DNA of 64,000 nt from Pseudomonas farris (GCF_019145235.1 NZ_JAHSTV010000002.1:186001-250000); one strand, 5' to 3'; counted from the first letter of the stretch, positions 45,427 through 54,126 are shown. Notes: a model not told the origin generated them from the letters alone. Program-made: numbers and translations.

Positions 45427-46092
45427 TCAGCGCCGCAAATACGACCCGAAATCAATATCCCCAGCACTCAAAATCGCCTGCACCCGATTGTGCACATTGA
45501 GTTTGCGCAATATCGCCGAGACGTGGGCCTTGACCGTGGTTTCGGCGATTTCCAGGGTGTAGGCGATCTGTTTGTTCGATTCGCCTTTGGTCATGCGCTC
45601 AAGCACCAGCAACTGCTTGCGGGTCAGCGCCTGGAGCAATTCGGGTGGGAAGCTCGGGGTGTCATTCATCCGGCGATGAGTGCCGCTTTTCTGCGTGCGG
45701 ATGATGTCCGGCGGCAGGTAGACGTTGCCATTGAGAATCTGCTGGATGGCCTCGGTCATCTGCACCCGTGGCGATGACTTGGTGATGAACCCCACCGCGC
45801 CATAGGTGATGGCTTGCAGCACGATTTGTTTGTCCTGCTCGGCCGAGACGATCACCACCGGAATGGTCGGCGCTTCGTTGCGCAGGTTGATCAGGCCATT
45901 GAGGCCGTGCATGCCGGGCATGTTCAGGTCGAGCAGGATCAGGTCCAGGTCGTCGTGTTCCTGAGTCAGGGCCAGGGCACTGTCGAGGTCGGCAGTCTCC
46001 ATGACCTCACTGCCGGGGAAACCGTCGCTGATGACGTTATGAATGGCTTCGCGAAACAGCGGGTGATCGTCGGCAATCAGAATTTTGTACAT
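45427..46092 (-). CDS. erbR: NarL-type response regulator of alcohol oxidation (ErbR/AgmR)
   Basis: A 221-residue response regulator. Receiver: acidic pair DD at 8-9, phospho-Asp55 in [14 protein letters not shown], and lysine in GFITKSS. LuxR-type HTH at 155-221 ([45 protein letters not shown]). The sequence and location match AgmR/ErbR, which is needed for ethanol and other alcohol oxidation through PQQ dehydrogenases in P. aeruginosa and P. putida. NahK and the kinase at the window end are likely phosphodonors. It is followed downstream by a REP pair. Confidence 0.9.
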   Translation of the reverse strand: MYKILIADDHPLFREAIHNVISDGFPGSEVMETADLDSALALTQEHDDLDLILLDLNMPGMHGLNGLINLRNEAPTIPVVIVSAEQDKQIVLQAITYGAVGFITKSSPRVQMTEAIQQILNGNVYLPPDIIRTQKSGTHRRMNDTPSFPPELLQALTRKQLLVLERMTKGESNKQIAYTLEIAETTVKAHVSAILRKLNVHNRVQAILSAGDIDFGSYLRR

Positions 46093-46151
46093 GGCCTTTC
46101 ACCTCATTATTTTTTTGATCAGGGTGTGGCAACAACTCGTAAGCGCTCAAG

Positions 46152-46709
46152 TCAGGGAAAGGGCTCGGGCCGGGCGGGGGACACGGGCAAGTTTGCCGCT
46201 TGCCACGCATCCAGCCCGTCGCGGTACCAATACAGTGTCTTATAGCCTATGGACGCGGCGCGTTTTACCGCGTTCCAGCTCAACCAGCAATCGGAGCGGC
46301 AGTAAAAGACCAGCGGTCGCGTCAGGTCGCCCGCCGTCAATTGTTGCAGGTGACGCGCGAAATAATCCTGCCACGGGGGCGTCAGGTCGCCGTCACCGGT
46401 ATTGGCCAGCCAATGGCTGCCGGGCAGGTTTTGGTGGGCCTCGTCTTCGATGAAACGGCCTTGCAGCCATTGCCGGCGGTAGACATCGATCAGCAATGGT
46501 TGGGGCGTCTGCTTGAGCAGGTTTTGCAGGGCGGGCGTGTCGATGATACTCGCCCCCTGGAGCTGAGTCGGGGTCGGGCTGCGGTATAGACCGATGCGAT
46601 AACCTTCGGCGGAGAACAGCACTGTTTCAGCCTGCGCGACGCCCAGCAACAGGCTCAGCGACAGCGCAGCGAGAGAAGGGCACAGCAGAACACGTCGTGC
46701 ACGCGGCAT
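46152..46709 (-). CDS. PQQ-catabolism-associated CxxxCW rhodanese-like protein
   Basis: A 185-residue exported protein. Signal peptide to about residue 27 (LSLSLLLGVAQAE). A rhodanese-like fold follows: LLIDVYRRQWLQGRFIEDEAHQNLPGSHWL and LVFYCRSDCWLSWNAVKRAASIGYKTLYWYRDGLDAWQ. The CRSDCW motif is diagnostic of a family found only near PQQ-dependent alcohol oxidation genes. It is probably periplasmic; function unknown, possibly thiol or sulfur chemistry that serves the quinoprotein. A motif shared with the substrate-binding-protein promoter lies 79 bases upstream of its start. Confidence 0.85.
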   Translation of the reverse strand: MPRARRVLLCPSLAALSLSLLLGVAQAETVLFSAEGYRIGLYRSPTPTQLQGASIIDTPALQNLLKQTPQPLLIDVYRRQWLQGRFIEDEAHQNLPGSHWLANTGDGDLTPPWQDYFARHLQQLTAGDLTRPLVFYCRSDCWLSWNAVKRAASIGYKTLYWYRDGLDAWQAANLPVSPARPEPFP

Positions 46710-46787
46710 GGGGGTTCAGTCCTTATAGTTATGAACCCATTACATGCCAGTAGCGGTGTGTTGTGAATGCGACGATAGACAGGTAAA

Positions 46788-46808
46788 CCAGTACTAAAGT
46801 AGTAATTT
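46788..46808 (-). promoter_or_regulatory. Shared PQQ-locus promoter motif (copy 1)
   Basis: Read on the minus strand: TTACTACTTTAGTACTGG, ending 79 bases before the CxxxCW gene start. The copy at 50754-50774 differs at two positions and lies at almost the same distance (77) from its gene. Confidence 0.6.
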
Positions 46809-46864
46809 GTCTTGTTTTATGGGACCTGCGTCGTACGCCAATGCTGTGTTCAATGAAGATCCAA

Positions 46865-46953
46865 TGTGGGAGCGGGCTTGCTCGCGAAAGCGGTGTGTCA
46901 GTCGACAAAGTTGTTGAATGTACTGGCCTCTTCGCGAGCCAGCCCGCTCCCAC
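46865..46953. repeat. REP inverted pair
   Basis: Head-to-head units with one changed base in the second core (GAGCCAGCC). Located after the last gene of the ABC operon (pedC) on the minus strand. Confidence 0.9.
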
Positions 46954-46968
46954 AGGGGGAATGTGTTG

Positions 46969-47760
46969 TCAGTTGGTTTTGCGCAAGGCCGCATGCTGCG
47001 GGTTGAAGGTGAGTACCGCCAGCAGGGCAAACACCAGCGTCAGCCCCACGCACACCACCAGCGCGACCGGATTGAAGCGTTCATACAGCGCAAACCGCAC
47101 CAGTTCCACCGCATGGGTGAACGGGTTCAAGGCGCACAGCCAATACAACCATTCGCTGGAGTCGCGCATTTTCCACAGCGGATACAGCGCCGACGACAGG
47201 AAAAACAGCGGGAAGATCACGAAGTTCATCACCCCGGCAAAGTTCTCCAGTTGGCGGATGGCATTGGACAGCAACAGACCCAGCGCACTGAGCATCAACG
47301 CGACCAGCAGCAATGCCGGCAACGCCAGCACCAGGCCCATGGCCGGCGGTTGCACGCCGTACAGCCAGGCAATCGCCAGAAAGGCATACACCTGCAACAG
47401 CGAAATCAGCGAGGTTGCCAGCAATTTGCTGCACAGCAGGAAGGTCCGGGGCAGGGGGCTGGTCAGCAGCACGCGCATGCTGCCCATCTCCCGGTCGTAG
47501 ACCATCGACAGCGAACCTTGCATGCCGTTGAACAGCAGGATCATGCAGGCAAGGCCCGGGATGATGTAAACCTCATAGGGAATGTAGGTGTCGTAGGGCT
47601 CGATGATGGCGATACCGAGTGCCGCGCGAAAACCGGCGGCGAACACCAGCAGCCACAACAAGGGCCGCACCAGCGCGCTGAGAAACCGCGTGCGCTGCAA
47701 CACAAAGCGCAGCCATTCACGCAGCACGATTCCGTTGAAACATTGCCAGTAAGCGTTCAT
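46969..47760 (-). CDS. pedC: PQQ/alcohol-associated ABC transporter permease (PedC type)
   Basis: A 263-residue ABC-2 type permease with six hydrophobic helices: LVRPLLWLLVFAAGFRAAL, VYIIPGLACMILLFNGMQGSLSMVYDREMGSMRVLLTSPLPR (the ABC-2 signature), LISLLQVYAFLAIAWL, and FPLFFLSSALYPLW...LNPFTHAVELVRFALY. The family is found with PQQ-dependent phenylethanol and alcohol genes. It overlaps the ATPase gene by four bases. It may export toxic alcohols, aldehydes or a cofactor precursor; direction and cargo are unproven. Confidence 0.87.
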   Translation of the reverse strand: MNAYWQCFNGIVLREWLRFVLQRTRFLSALVRPLLWLLVFAAGFRAALGIAIIEPYDTYIPYEVYIIPGLACMILLFNGMQGSLSMVYDREMGSMRVLLTSPLPRTFLLCSKLLATSLISLLQVYAFLAIAWLYGVQPPAMGLVLALPALLLVALMLSALGLLLSNAIRQLENFAGVMNFVIFPLFFLSSALYPLWKMRDSSEWLYWLCALNPFTHAVELVRFALYERFNPVALVVCVGLTLVFALLAVLTFNPQHAALRKTN

Positions 47761-48500
47761 TGGACGACTGCCCCTGAAGAGACCGAGGTGGTCAGGCGAG
47801 TGAAGGCCGAACCGAGGTCGCCGCCATGTTCCAGGCTCAGTGCGTCAGCCTGTCCGCTGGCCACCAAGCGGCCTTGATGCAGGATCAGCAAGTCATCGCT
47901 GGGCTGCACTTCATCCAGCAAATGAGTGGTCCAGAGCACGCTGATGGTGTGCTCGCGGCACAGGCTGCGGATGTGTTGGTTGAGCGCCAGACGGCTGGCC
48001 GGATCGAGGCCGACACTGGCCTCATCGAGCAGCAGCAGGCTTGGCTCATGCAGTAACGCGCGGGCGATTTCCACCCGTCGGCGATGGCCGCCATTGAGTT
48101 CGCGCACCCGTTCGCGACGACGTTCGGTCAGGCTCTGGCGCGCCAGTTCGGCGTCGACCCGAAGGCTCGTCTGGCGCCGAGACAAGCCATGCAGCGCGGC
48201 GTGGTAGCGCAGGTTTTGCTCGACGCTGAGGTCCAGATCCAAGGTGCTTTGTTGGAACACCACACCCAATTGCTTCAACGCAGGACGTGCCGAGGTGCGC
48301 AACGAACAGCCGCCGACCCGAATATCACCGCGCTGCACATCATACAGGCGAGTGAGCAGGGCGATCAGCGTCGACTTGCCCGCGCCGTTCGGTCCCAGCA
48401 GCGCTGCAAAACGTCCCGCTGCCAGGTTGAAACTCACCTGCCGCAAGGCCTCGCGCTGGCCGTAAGTGAAACTCAGGTCGCTGACTTCAAGGGCGTTCAT
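47757..48500 (-). CDS. ABC transporter ATP-binding protein of the PQQ-associated system
   Basis: A 247-residue ATPase: Walker A LLGPNGAGKSTLIALL, Q loop VVFQQSTLDLDLSVEQNL, signature RELNGGHRRRVEIARALL (an unusual LNGGH in place of LSGGQ), Walker B LLLLDEASVGLD, and switch His in TTHLLDEV. Met 48500 is used; it overlaps the preceding beta-propeller gene by four bases. It energises the PedC-type permease. The altered signature motif is retained within this PQQ-associated subfamily as I know it, so I read it as functional. Confidence 0.88.
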   Translation of the reverse strand: MNALEVSDLSFTYGQREALRQVSFNLAAGRFAALLGPNGAGKSTLIALLTRLYDVQRGDIRVGGCSLRTSARPALKQLGVVFQQSTLDLDLSVEQNLRYHAALHGLSRRQTSLRVDAELARQSLTERRRERVRELNGGHRRRVEIARALLHEPSLLLLDEASVGLDPASRLALNQHIRSLCREHTISVLWTTHLLDEVQPSDDLLILHQGRLVASGQADALSLEHGGDLGSAFTRLTTSVSSGAVVQ

Positions 48501-49456
48501 GGCGTCACCACCACGCCCCACGGATAGCGCCCGACCTTCACCGATTTGCTGACCTTGAGGCTGTCGACATCGATCACCGACACATCGCCGCTGACGCCAT
48601 TGGTAGCCAGTAATTGCCGTTGATCCGGGGTAAACGACATCTGCCAGACCCGTCGGCCCACCAGCAGGTAATCAACAATCTCGAAGGTCTTGGCGTCGAT
48701 CACCGCCACATGGTTGGCCGGGCCGAGGGCGACGAAACCGTACTTGCCGTCGGCGCTGAGTTTGATCCCCACCGGCTGGACTTTGTCTGGGTGTACGCCC
48801 TTGATCTGAAAGGTCAGGGTCTTGAGGACCTTGCGGTTGGCGACGTCGAGAACCGTCACCGTGCCGCCGATTTCCGCCGAGGCCCAGAGCTGCGAGCCAT
48901 CGGGATTGAACTCGACGAAACGCGGCCGCTGATCGACCAGGGTGTTGTCGGCCAGGGTTTGGGTGCTGGTGTCGATCCAGTGCAGCATGTTGGTGGTTTC
49001 ACTGGTGTTCACCGCCCACTTGCCATCGGGGCTGACGGCCATGCCTTCAGGCTCGACACCGACGCTGATCTGCCCAAGCACTTTCGAAGTTTCGGTGTCG
49101 ATCACCGTCACCAGCGCATCATCCTCGTTGGAGACGTACAGCCAGCGATTGTTGGGGTGCAGGGCGAATTGCTCGGGGTCTTTGCCCGAGGGCAGTTCCT
49201 TGATGATCTTGCGCGTGGCGACGTCCATCACCTGGACCCGATCCGAATCACTGGCGCAGATGTACAGCAGCTTATTGTCGTGGGACAGCAACAGGCCGCG
49301 CGGGCGCTGGCCGACGGGCAGGGTGTCGGTGACTTGCAGGGTCTGCATGTCGATCAGGCTCAGGCTGTTGTCCTTTTCGTTGGAGACCCAGGCGGTGCTG
49401 GCAGCGGCGTGCCCGGCGGCGAGTAGCAGGGCGCAGGAAAGCAGGGTGCGGCGCAT
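48497..49456 (-). CDS. Periplasmic YVTN-family beta-propeller protein, PQQ/ABC-associated
   Basis: A 319-residue exported protein: signal peptide MRRTLLSCALLLAAGHAAAS, then about seven repeats of the YVTN type (AWVSNEKDNSLSLIDMQTLQVTDTLPVGQRPRGLLLS; LYVSNEDDALVTVIDTETSKVLGQISVGVEPEGMAVSPDGKWAV; and so on). These form a seven-blade propeller. The family accompanies PQQ-alcohol ABC genes. It may scaffold or bind a substrate in the periplasm; no catalytic residues are evident. It overlaps the ATPase gene downstream and starts 36 bases after the substrate-binding protein gene. Confidence 0.87.
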   Translation of the reverse strand: MRRTLLSCALLLAAGHAAASTAWVSNEKDNSLSLIDMQTLQVTDTLPVGQRPRGLLLSHDNKLLYICASDSDRVQVMDVATRKIIKELPSGKDPEQFALHPNNRWLYVSNEDDALVTVIDTETSKVLGQISVGVEPEGMAVSPDGKWAVNTSETTNMLHWIDTSTQTLADNTLVDQRPRFVEFNPDGSQLWASAEIGGTVTVLDVANRKVLKTLTFQIKGVHPDKVQPVGIKLSADGKYGFVALGPANHVAVIDAKTFEIVDYLLVGRRVWQMSFTPDQRQLLATNGVSGDVSVIDVDSLKVSKSVKVGRYPWGVVVTP

Positions 49457-49492
49457 GGCAGATTCCTTATTGTTGTTGTCGTGAAAAAAGGA

Positions 49493-50677
49493 TCAGAGAA
49501 AGCGGCAGCTGACCTCGGCTTTGTCGTAACCCAGGCTGTCCATTTCGTTGACAGGGTGCAGGAAACCGTCTTGCGGCGAGGTGCTGACCAGCGCCCGGGG
49601 TTGCACGATGGGGATCGGCTGGCGCAACTGACCGTTCCACGGCCGATAACTGAGCTTGCGACCCTTGAAGCCGTCCAGCGGCAATTGATCGCTGATTTCA
49701 AGCGTGCGGATCGCCATGGCATCGGCCTGACGCAGTTTGCCCACCGCACTGGCGATGCTGCGTACGGCCATCCAGGCGGCGAAATCCCGGTCGTTCATCC
49801 AGCGACCGGTCTGGGCTTCAAAGCGTTTCTGCAACTGCGCGGCGCCGTAGGTTTCCACGGTCTTGTGCCAGCCCACCGGGGTCAGGCCCTGGGTGCCGGC
49901 GACCGGCCGTGGATACCAGGTCTGGTAGGGCACGTATTCGCCGAAGTCGCCGCGTTCATCGGCCACCAGCACCACGTCGTACTCGGCGGTCTGGGTGAAC
50001 AGCGGCATGTCGGCCTGGGCGCTGCGGCGCTGGTCGTTATCGAAACGCCAGGCTTTTTCTGCCACCAATTGCAGGCCGAAGCGCTTGGCCGCGCGACGCA
50101 GGGCGGCGGCATAGGCTTGATCGTCCGCGGTCGGACCGACGATCAGCAGCGCCCGTTGCCATTTACGCAGCACCAGAAATTGCGCCAGCGCATCGGCCAG
50201 CATCGCGCGGCTTGGCAGGCTGTGCAGCACGTTCGGCAAGCAGTCGGTGCTGCGCAGGCTGTCATCGGGGCTGCCGGCATTGAACAGCAGGCTGTCGGGT
50301 AGCACGGCGCTGAGTCGGCGCAGGGTCTGCGCCGGTGCATTCACCACAAACAGGCGCAGGCCTTGTTCGTGTTGGGTTTTGGCCGCTTCGATCAACGCCT
50401 CCGGATTGTCGACGTTGGCGCTGACCAGGTTGTAGCTGTGATTGAGAAAACGCCCGGTACTGTTGCTGTCGGTGATCGCCAGTTCGGCGCCACGCAGGCC
50501 GGCATCGGTCGGTTCGGGAATAACGTTCGACAGCAACGGACCGGGGTCGGGGCGATAACCCAGGTAGCCGATCTGCACCTGCAACGGCGCATCTGCCGCC
50601 TGAACCTGGGTCGCCACCCCGGCGGCGCAGGCAATCGCCAGCAAGTAGATCAAGGCATAAGGGGCGAGCTGGCGCAT
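49493..50677 (-). CDS. Periplasmic substrate-binding protein, branched-chain-amino-acid type, PQQ-associated
   Basis: A 394-residue exported protein. Signal peptide to about residue 28 (ACAAGVATQVQAADA). The mature part has the type I periplasmic-binding fold: LQVQIGYLGYRPD, GLRGAELAITDSNSTGRFL, LFVVNAPAQTLRRL, RALLIVGPTADDQAYAAALRRAAKRFG and a C-terminal FKGRKLSYRPWNGQLRQPI. It heads the minus-strand operon substrate-binding / propeller / ATPase / permease. Its ligand is unknown, probably an alcohol, aldehyde or related compound. A shared promoter motif lies 77 bases upstream. Confidence 0.86.
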   Translation of the reverse strand: MRQLAPYALIYLLAIACAAGVATQVQAADAPLQVQIGYLGYRPDPGPLLSNVIPEPTDAGLRGAELAITDSNSTGRFLNHSYNLVSANVDNPEALIEAAKTQHEQGLRLFVVNAPAQTLRRLSAVLPDSLLFNAGSPDDSLRSTDCLPNVLHSLPSRAMLADALAQFLVLRKWQRALLIVGPTADDQAYAAALRRAAKRFGLQLVAEKAWRFDNDQRRSAQADMPLFTQTAEYDVVLVADERGDFGEYVPYQTWYPRPVAGTQGLTPVGWHKTVETYGAAQLQKRFEAQTGRWMNDRDFAAWMAVRSIASAVGKLRQADAMAIRTLEISDQLPLDGFKGRKLSYRPWNGQLRQPIPIVQPRALVSTSPQDGFLHPVNEMDSLGYDKAEVSCRFL

Positions 50678-50753
50678 AAAGGCACTCCATCACAGGTAGC
50701 GTCAGCATAGGAACCCTGGACGGGAGGGGAAATATGCAGAAAGTACCGATGGG

Positions 50754-50774
50754 CCAGTACCAAGGTAGTAACTC
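50754..50774 (-). promoter_or_regulatory. Shared PQQ-locus promoter motif (copy 2)
   Basis: Minus strand TTACTACCTTGGTACTGG, 77 bases before the substrate-binding protein start. It also lies 63 bases before the divergent 42-codon gene at 50837, so it may act both ways. Confidence 0.6.
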
Positions 50775-50836
50775 ACCCCGGGCGGCGCGGTTTTAGCATG
50801 GGCTACAACGGCCATCACTCAAGGGGGAGATTGACC

Positions 50837-50965
50837 ATGCGAATTCTCAAAGCATTGCTCCTGCCGTTTTTGCTGATCCTGACCCTGATCGGCGTCGACA
50901 AGCTTCACGGCACGCGACCCGTATTGGTTGGGCCTGCGCCACAAGCCCTACTACCAAGGGAGTAG
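50837..50965 (+). CDS. Putative 42-residue membrane-anchored peptide
   Basis: A short frame with a strong ribosome site (AAGGGGGAG, seven bases before the ATG). The product is MRILKALLLPFLLILTLIGV followed by DKLHGTRPVLVGPAPQALLPRE: a basic start, one hydrophobic stretch long enough for a membrane helix or uncleaved signal, then a short polar tail. Its final codons coincide with another copy of the shared promoter motif. No family recognised. The strong initiation signal supports a real gene, but it could be a leader peptide for the cytochrome gene 103 bases downstream. Confidence 0.5.
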   Translation: MRILKALLLPFLLILTLIGVDKLHGTRPVLVGPAPQALLPRE

Positions 50966-50967
50966 GC
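50947..50967 (+). promoter_or_regulatory. Shared PQQ-locus promoter motif (copy 3)
   Basis: CCTACTACCAAGGGAGTAGG, matching the left part TACTACC and central GG of copies 1 and 2. It lies about 100 bases upstream of the cytochrome c550 start and overlaps the end of the 42-residue ORF. Confidence 0.5.
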
Positions 50968-51068
50968 CGCGGCCACCAAAGCAGCATGGGGTTGGCGCAA
51001 AGCCGTTCCTAAGATGGGTGCCATAGCCTCTTCAAAGAGGTTTTGCGTGCAATCTTGAGGGCAGAACA

Positions 51069-51530
51069 ATGACAACAAAACGCAACGCCTTGCTCGTTGC
51101 CGGACTGCTGGCCGGTTTTATCAGCGCAGGTTCCGTCTGGGCCCACGGCAACGTGGTACCCCAAGCCGTCGAAACCCAGGGACTGACCCCGATCAAGGAT
51201 GCCGGTGTGCAGGTCGATGCCGATGGTTGGGCAGCGGCGAACCCGTACCGTTCCTCCCCAGAGCGCGATAAAGCCGTGCAAATCGGCTCTTCGGCCTACA
51301 ACCAGAACTGCGCGGCCTGTCATGGCCTGGAAGCCAAGTCCGGCGGCATCGCCCCCGACTTGCGCATGCTCGACGTCGGCGAGGCCGGTGATGAATGGTT
51401 CGTCGAACGTGTGCGCCATGGCGCCGTGCGTGACGGCCGGGTGTACATGCCGAAAATGGCCGACTACCTGAGCCAGGAAGCCTTGTGGGCGGTGCGCACC
51501 TACCTGGACAGCGTGCACGTCGAGGAGTGA
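51069..51530 (+). CDS. pedF: Periplasmic cytochrome c550, electron acceptor of the quinoprotein dehydrogenase
   Basis: A 153-residue exported monoheme cytochrome. Signal peptide to about residue 25 (AGFISAGSVWAHG); heme site CAACH with Cys81, Cys84 and His85; distal Met probably in VYMPKMADYLS. This is the ExaB/PedF type that takes electrons from PQQ alcohol dehydrogenases and passes them to the terminal oxidase. The gene is followed after three bases by a quinoprotein-associated binding protein. In P. putida the preceding gene would be pedE; here it is absent. Confidence 0.9.
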   Translation: MTTKRNALLVAGLLAGFISAGSVWAHGNVVPQAVETQGLTPIKDAGVQVDADGWAAANPYRSSPERDKAVQIGSSAYNQNCAACHGLEAKSGGIAPDLRMLDVGEAGDEWFVERVRHGAVRDGRVYMPKMADYLSQEALWAVRTYLDSVHVEE

Positions 51531-51533
51531 CCC

Positions 51534-52409
51534 ATGCGTTTGCTCGCGGTGTTGATCAGCGCTGTGTGGCTGTGTTGCCAGACAGCGCAGGCGCAGGTCC
51601 GAACCTATGACGAAATGATCGCCGCCGCCGAGCTGAAAGTCGCGGTGTACAAGGACTTCGCGCCCTACAGCTTTGAAGACGCTGGCGAGGCTCGCGGGGT
51701 CGATGTCGAACTTGCCCAGGCCTTGGCCAAGGCCATGGGAGTACGTCTGAAACTGATCTGGGCACCCGCCGGGGAAAAGCTCGACGACGACCTGCGCGAT
51801 TACATCTGGCGGGCCAGTCAGTTGCACAATCAGCAACTGGCCGACCTGATGATGCGCGTGCCCTACGATCGCGATTACTCACAGAAACGCAATGAACTGG
51901 GTGAGCTGGAAAACGGCCATGTGGTGATGTTCGGGCCGTACCAGACCGAACAATGGCAAGTCGCTTACGACCGTCGTCGGCTGGACTCGGTGGCGAGTGT
52001 CGCGGTGTTTCAGCAACACCCGATCGGCGTCGAAGTCGACAGCGTGCCGTCGTTTTACCTGACCTCGGTGTTCAACGGCATGCTCGCCGCCAAGACCCGC
52101 CATTACCCAGGCGTGCCCCAGGCGTTTGCCGCGATGAAGGCCGGTGAAGTCGACGCGGTGATGGCCATGCGCGGCGAGATCGACTGGCAAGTCCATCAGG
52201 CCGCCGACCCGCAAGTGGCGCTGGCGGCAAACGCCTACCCGAACATGGGCAAGCAGCTCTGGGACATCGGCATGGCGGTGCATGAAAGCAATCGTCAACT
52301 GGCCTACGCCGTGGAAGAGGCGCTGGAAGCGTTGATTCGCGAGGGTTCGGTGAAAGCCATTTATGCCCGTTACGGCCTGCGGTATGACGTGCCCGAGATG
52401 TATCAATAG
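51534..52409 (+). CDS. Quinoprotein-associated periplasmic amino-acid-type binding protein (MoxJ-like)
   Basis: A 291-residue exported protein: signal peptide MRLLAVLISAVWLCCQTAQAQ, then a type II binding fold (LKVAVYKDFAPYSFEDAGEARGVDVELAQALAKAMGVRLKLIW; SVASVAVFQQHPIGVEVDS; AMKAGEVDAVMAMRGEIDWQ; AVEEALEALIREGSVKAIYARYGL). It belongs to the group found beside methanol/ethanol quinoproteins (MoxJ/XoxJ-like) and may help mature or activate the dehydrogenase. It sits between the cytochrome gene and a SoxYZ-like gene, sharing a base with the latter. Confidence 0.88.
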   Translation: MRLLAVLISAVWLCCQTAQAQVRTYDEMIAAAELKVAVYKDFAPYSFEDAGEARGVDVELAQALAKAMGVRLKLIWAPAGEKLDDDLRDYIWRASQLHNQQLADLMMRVPYDRDYSQKRNELGELENGHVVMFGPYQTEQWQVAYDRRRLDSVASVAVFQQHPIGVEVDSVPSFYLTSVFNGMLAAKTRHYPGVPQAFAAMKAGEVDAVMAMRGEIDWQVHQAADPQVALAANAYPNMGKQLWDIGMAVHESNRQLAYAVEEALEALIREGSVKAIYARYGLRYDVPEMYQ

Positions 52410-53170
52410 TGAACTGGCGAGCGAGTTGTCTGTTGGCCTGCTGGTTGCCCCTGGCCGCGTATGCGGTGGACGTCGAGCCGGGTAAAGACCCGGTGCCGTC
52501 GGTGATGTGGGGGTTCTATCACAAGCAGATGCTGGGCGATGCACCGTTCGTGTTCGACGAGCGGGTCAAGTTGCTCGCGCCGCCGTTTGCCGAGGATGCC
52601 CGGCAAGTGCCGCTGGAAATCGACGCCCGGGCGTTCAAGGGTGAAGTGGTGCGAATCCTCGCCTGGGCCGAACTCAATCCGTTGCCGAAAATCGTCGATT
52701 TTGAACCCTTGACCGGTGTGCTGCCATGGCTGTCGATCCGTATCCGCGTTGAACAGGCCACGCCATTACGTGCGGCGGTGCTGACCCGCGATGGGCTGTG
52801 GCATGTCGGCTCGACCCTGATCGATGCGGCGGGCGGGGGTTGCACGGCGCCGAGTGTGGTGCGCACTCAGCCAGGTTGGGAAGAACACATTGGCGAGGTG
52901 CTAGGTGGCCGTTATCCCCGTGGTGAATACAGCCGCGTGCGTTTGCAGGTGGCGCATCCGATGGACAACGGCATGGTCAGCGGCATCCCGGAATTCTTCA
53001 TCAATCACGCCGAGCTGCGTGATCAAAACGATCAACTGCTGGCGCGACTGGAGTTGTTCCCGGCGGTCAGCGAAAACCCCAATTTGGCCTTCGATATCGA
53101 AGGAGCAGGGCAGACGCGCCTGGTGTTGCGCGACAACAGCGGCAATCAATTCGATGCGGCCATTCCCTGA
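52409..53170 (+). CDS. Quinoprotein-associated SoxYZ-like carrier protein
   Basis: A 253-residue exported protein starting with GTG at 52409, the last base of the upstream stop codon. Signal sequence LLACWLPLAAYAVD. The first part resembles SoxY (VPLEIDARAFKGEVVRILAWAELNPLPKIVDFEP) with the Gly/Cys segment AAGGGCTAPS that would carry the swinging Cys; the second resembles SoxZ (VRLQVAHPMDNGMVSGIPEFFINHAELRDQND). The fused SoxYZ family co-occurs with PQQ-dependent dehydrogenases; the partner hydrolase is the next gene. Substrate unknown. Confidence 0.86.
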   Translation: MNWRASCLLACWLPLAAYAVDVEPGKDPVPSVMWGFYHKQMLGDAPFVFDERVKLLAPPFAEDARQVPLEIDARAFKGEVVRILAWAELNPLPKIVDFEPLTGVLPWLSIRIRVEQATPLRAAVLTRDGLWHVGSTLIDAAGGGCTAPSVVRTQPGWEEHIGEVLGGRYPRGEYSRVRLQVAHPMDNGMVSGIPEFFINHAELRDQNDQLLARLELFPAVSENPNLAFDIEGAGQTRLVLRDNSGNQFDAAIP

Positions 53171-53185
53171 CCCAAGGAGCGAGTG

Positions 53186-54121
53186 ATGCGCTGGATGCTG
53201 CTGTTGTTCATCAGTCTGAGCCTGCCGGCCCTGGCCGATCCCGATTACGCACTCAAGCCCCGGCAGATCGCCGAAGACACCTGGTTGCTGGAAGGCAGCA
53301 CCAACAATTTCTCCAAGAGCAACGGCGGCAACATCGTCAACACCGCGTTCATCGTCACCGAACAGGGCGTGGTAGTAATCGACACCGGGCCGTCGAAACG
53401 CTATGGCGAAGCCCTGCGCAAAGCGATTGCGGCGACCACCGATAAACCAGTGATCCAGGTGCTGCTGACCCATCACCATCCTGATCATGTGCTGGGCAAT
53501 CAGGCTTTCACCGATGTGCCGATCGGCGCCTTGGCCGGTACCACCGAGCTGTTGCGTCAACAGGGTGATGCCATGGCCGAGAACATGTATCGACTGGTGG
53601 GTGACTGGATGCGCGGCACCGAGGTGGTGTTGCCGACGCAGACACTGACGCCTGGCGTGCAACGTTTTGGGAATCACGATTTGCGCCTACTGAGTCTGGG
53701 TGGGCACACCGGCGCGGATCTGGCTATTCTCGACCAGAAAACCGGCGTGTTGTTTGCCGGGGACCTGGTGTTTTATCAACGTGCCCTGACTACGCCCAAC
53801 AGCCCGGGGCTGTCGGTGTGGCTGGCGGACATCGCGACCCTGCAGGGTTTGCCGTGGACGCTGATCGTCCCCGGCCATGGGCCGGTGGCCACGGACACAA
53901 AACCGTTCGAGCAGATGCGTGATTACCTGACCTGGCTGGACCAGCTGATGCGCGATGGCGCGGCTAATGGCAGCGACATGGCCGAGATGATCCGCAGCCC
54001 CATTCCCGAGCGTTTCGTCGGGATCAACCTGAGCCGCTATGAGCTGATCCGCAGCGTCAGCCATTTGTACCCGCGTTACGAACGGGGGCAGATGAGGCGG
54101 GTGGATTCCGGCCAGCACTGA
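53186..54121 (+). CDS. Quinoprotein relay-system zinc metallohydrolase (SoxH-like)
   Basis: A 311-residue exported metallo-beta-lactamase. Signal peptide MRWMLLLFISLSLPALAD; metal motif LLTHHHPDHVLGN; further ligands LGGHTGADLAIL, LFAGDLVFYQR and VPGHGP. The family is found with SoxYZ-like carriers at PQQ dehydrogenase loci and is thought to act on a carrier-bound intermediate. AAGGAG lies six to eight bases before the ATG at 53186; a GTG three bases earlier is an alternative. The gene is followed by a large REP array that separates it from pedH. Confidence 0.87.
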   Translation: MRWMLLLFISLSLPALADPDYALKPRQIAEDTWLLEGSTNNFSKSNGGNIVNTAFIVTEQGVVVIDTGPSKRYGEALRKAIAATTDKPVIQVLLTHHHPDHVLGNQAFTDVPIGALAGTTELLRQQGDAMAENMYRLVGDWMRGTEVVLPTQTLTPGVQRFGNHDLRLLSLGGHTGADLAILDQKTGVLFAGDLVFYQRALTTPNSPGLSVWLADIATLQGLPWTLIVPGHGPVATDTKPFEQMRDYLTWLDQLMRDGAANGSDMAEMIRSPIPERFVGINLSRYELIRSVSHLYPRYERGQMRRVDSGQH

Positions 54122-54126
54122 TATTG

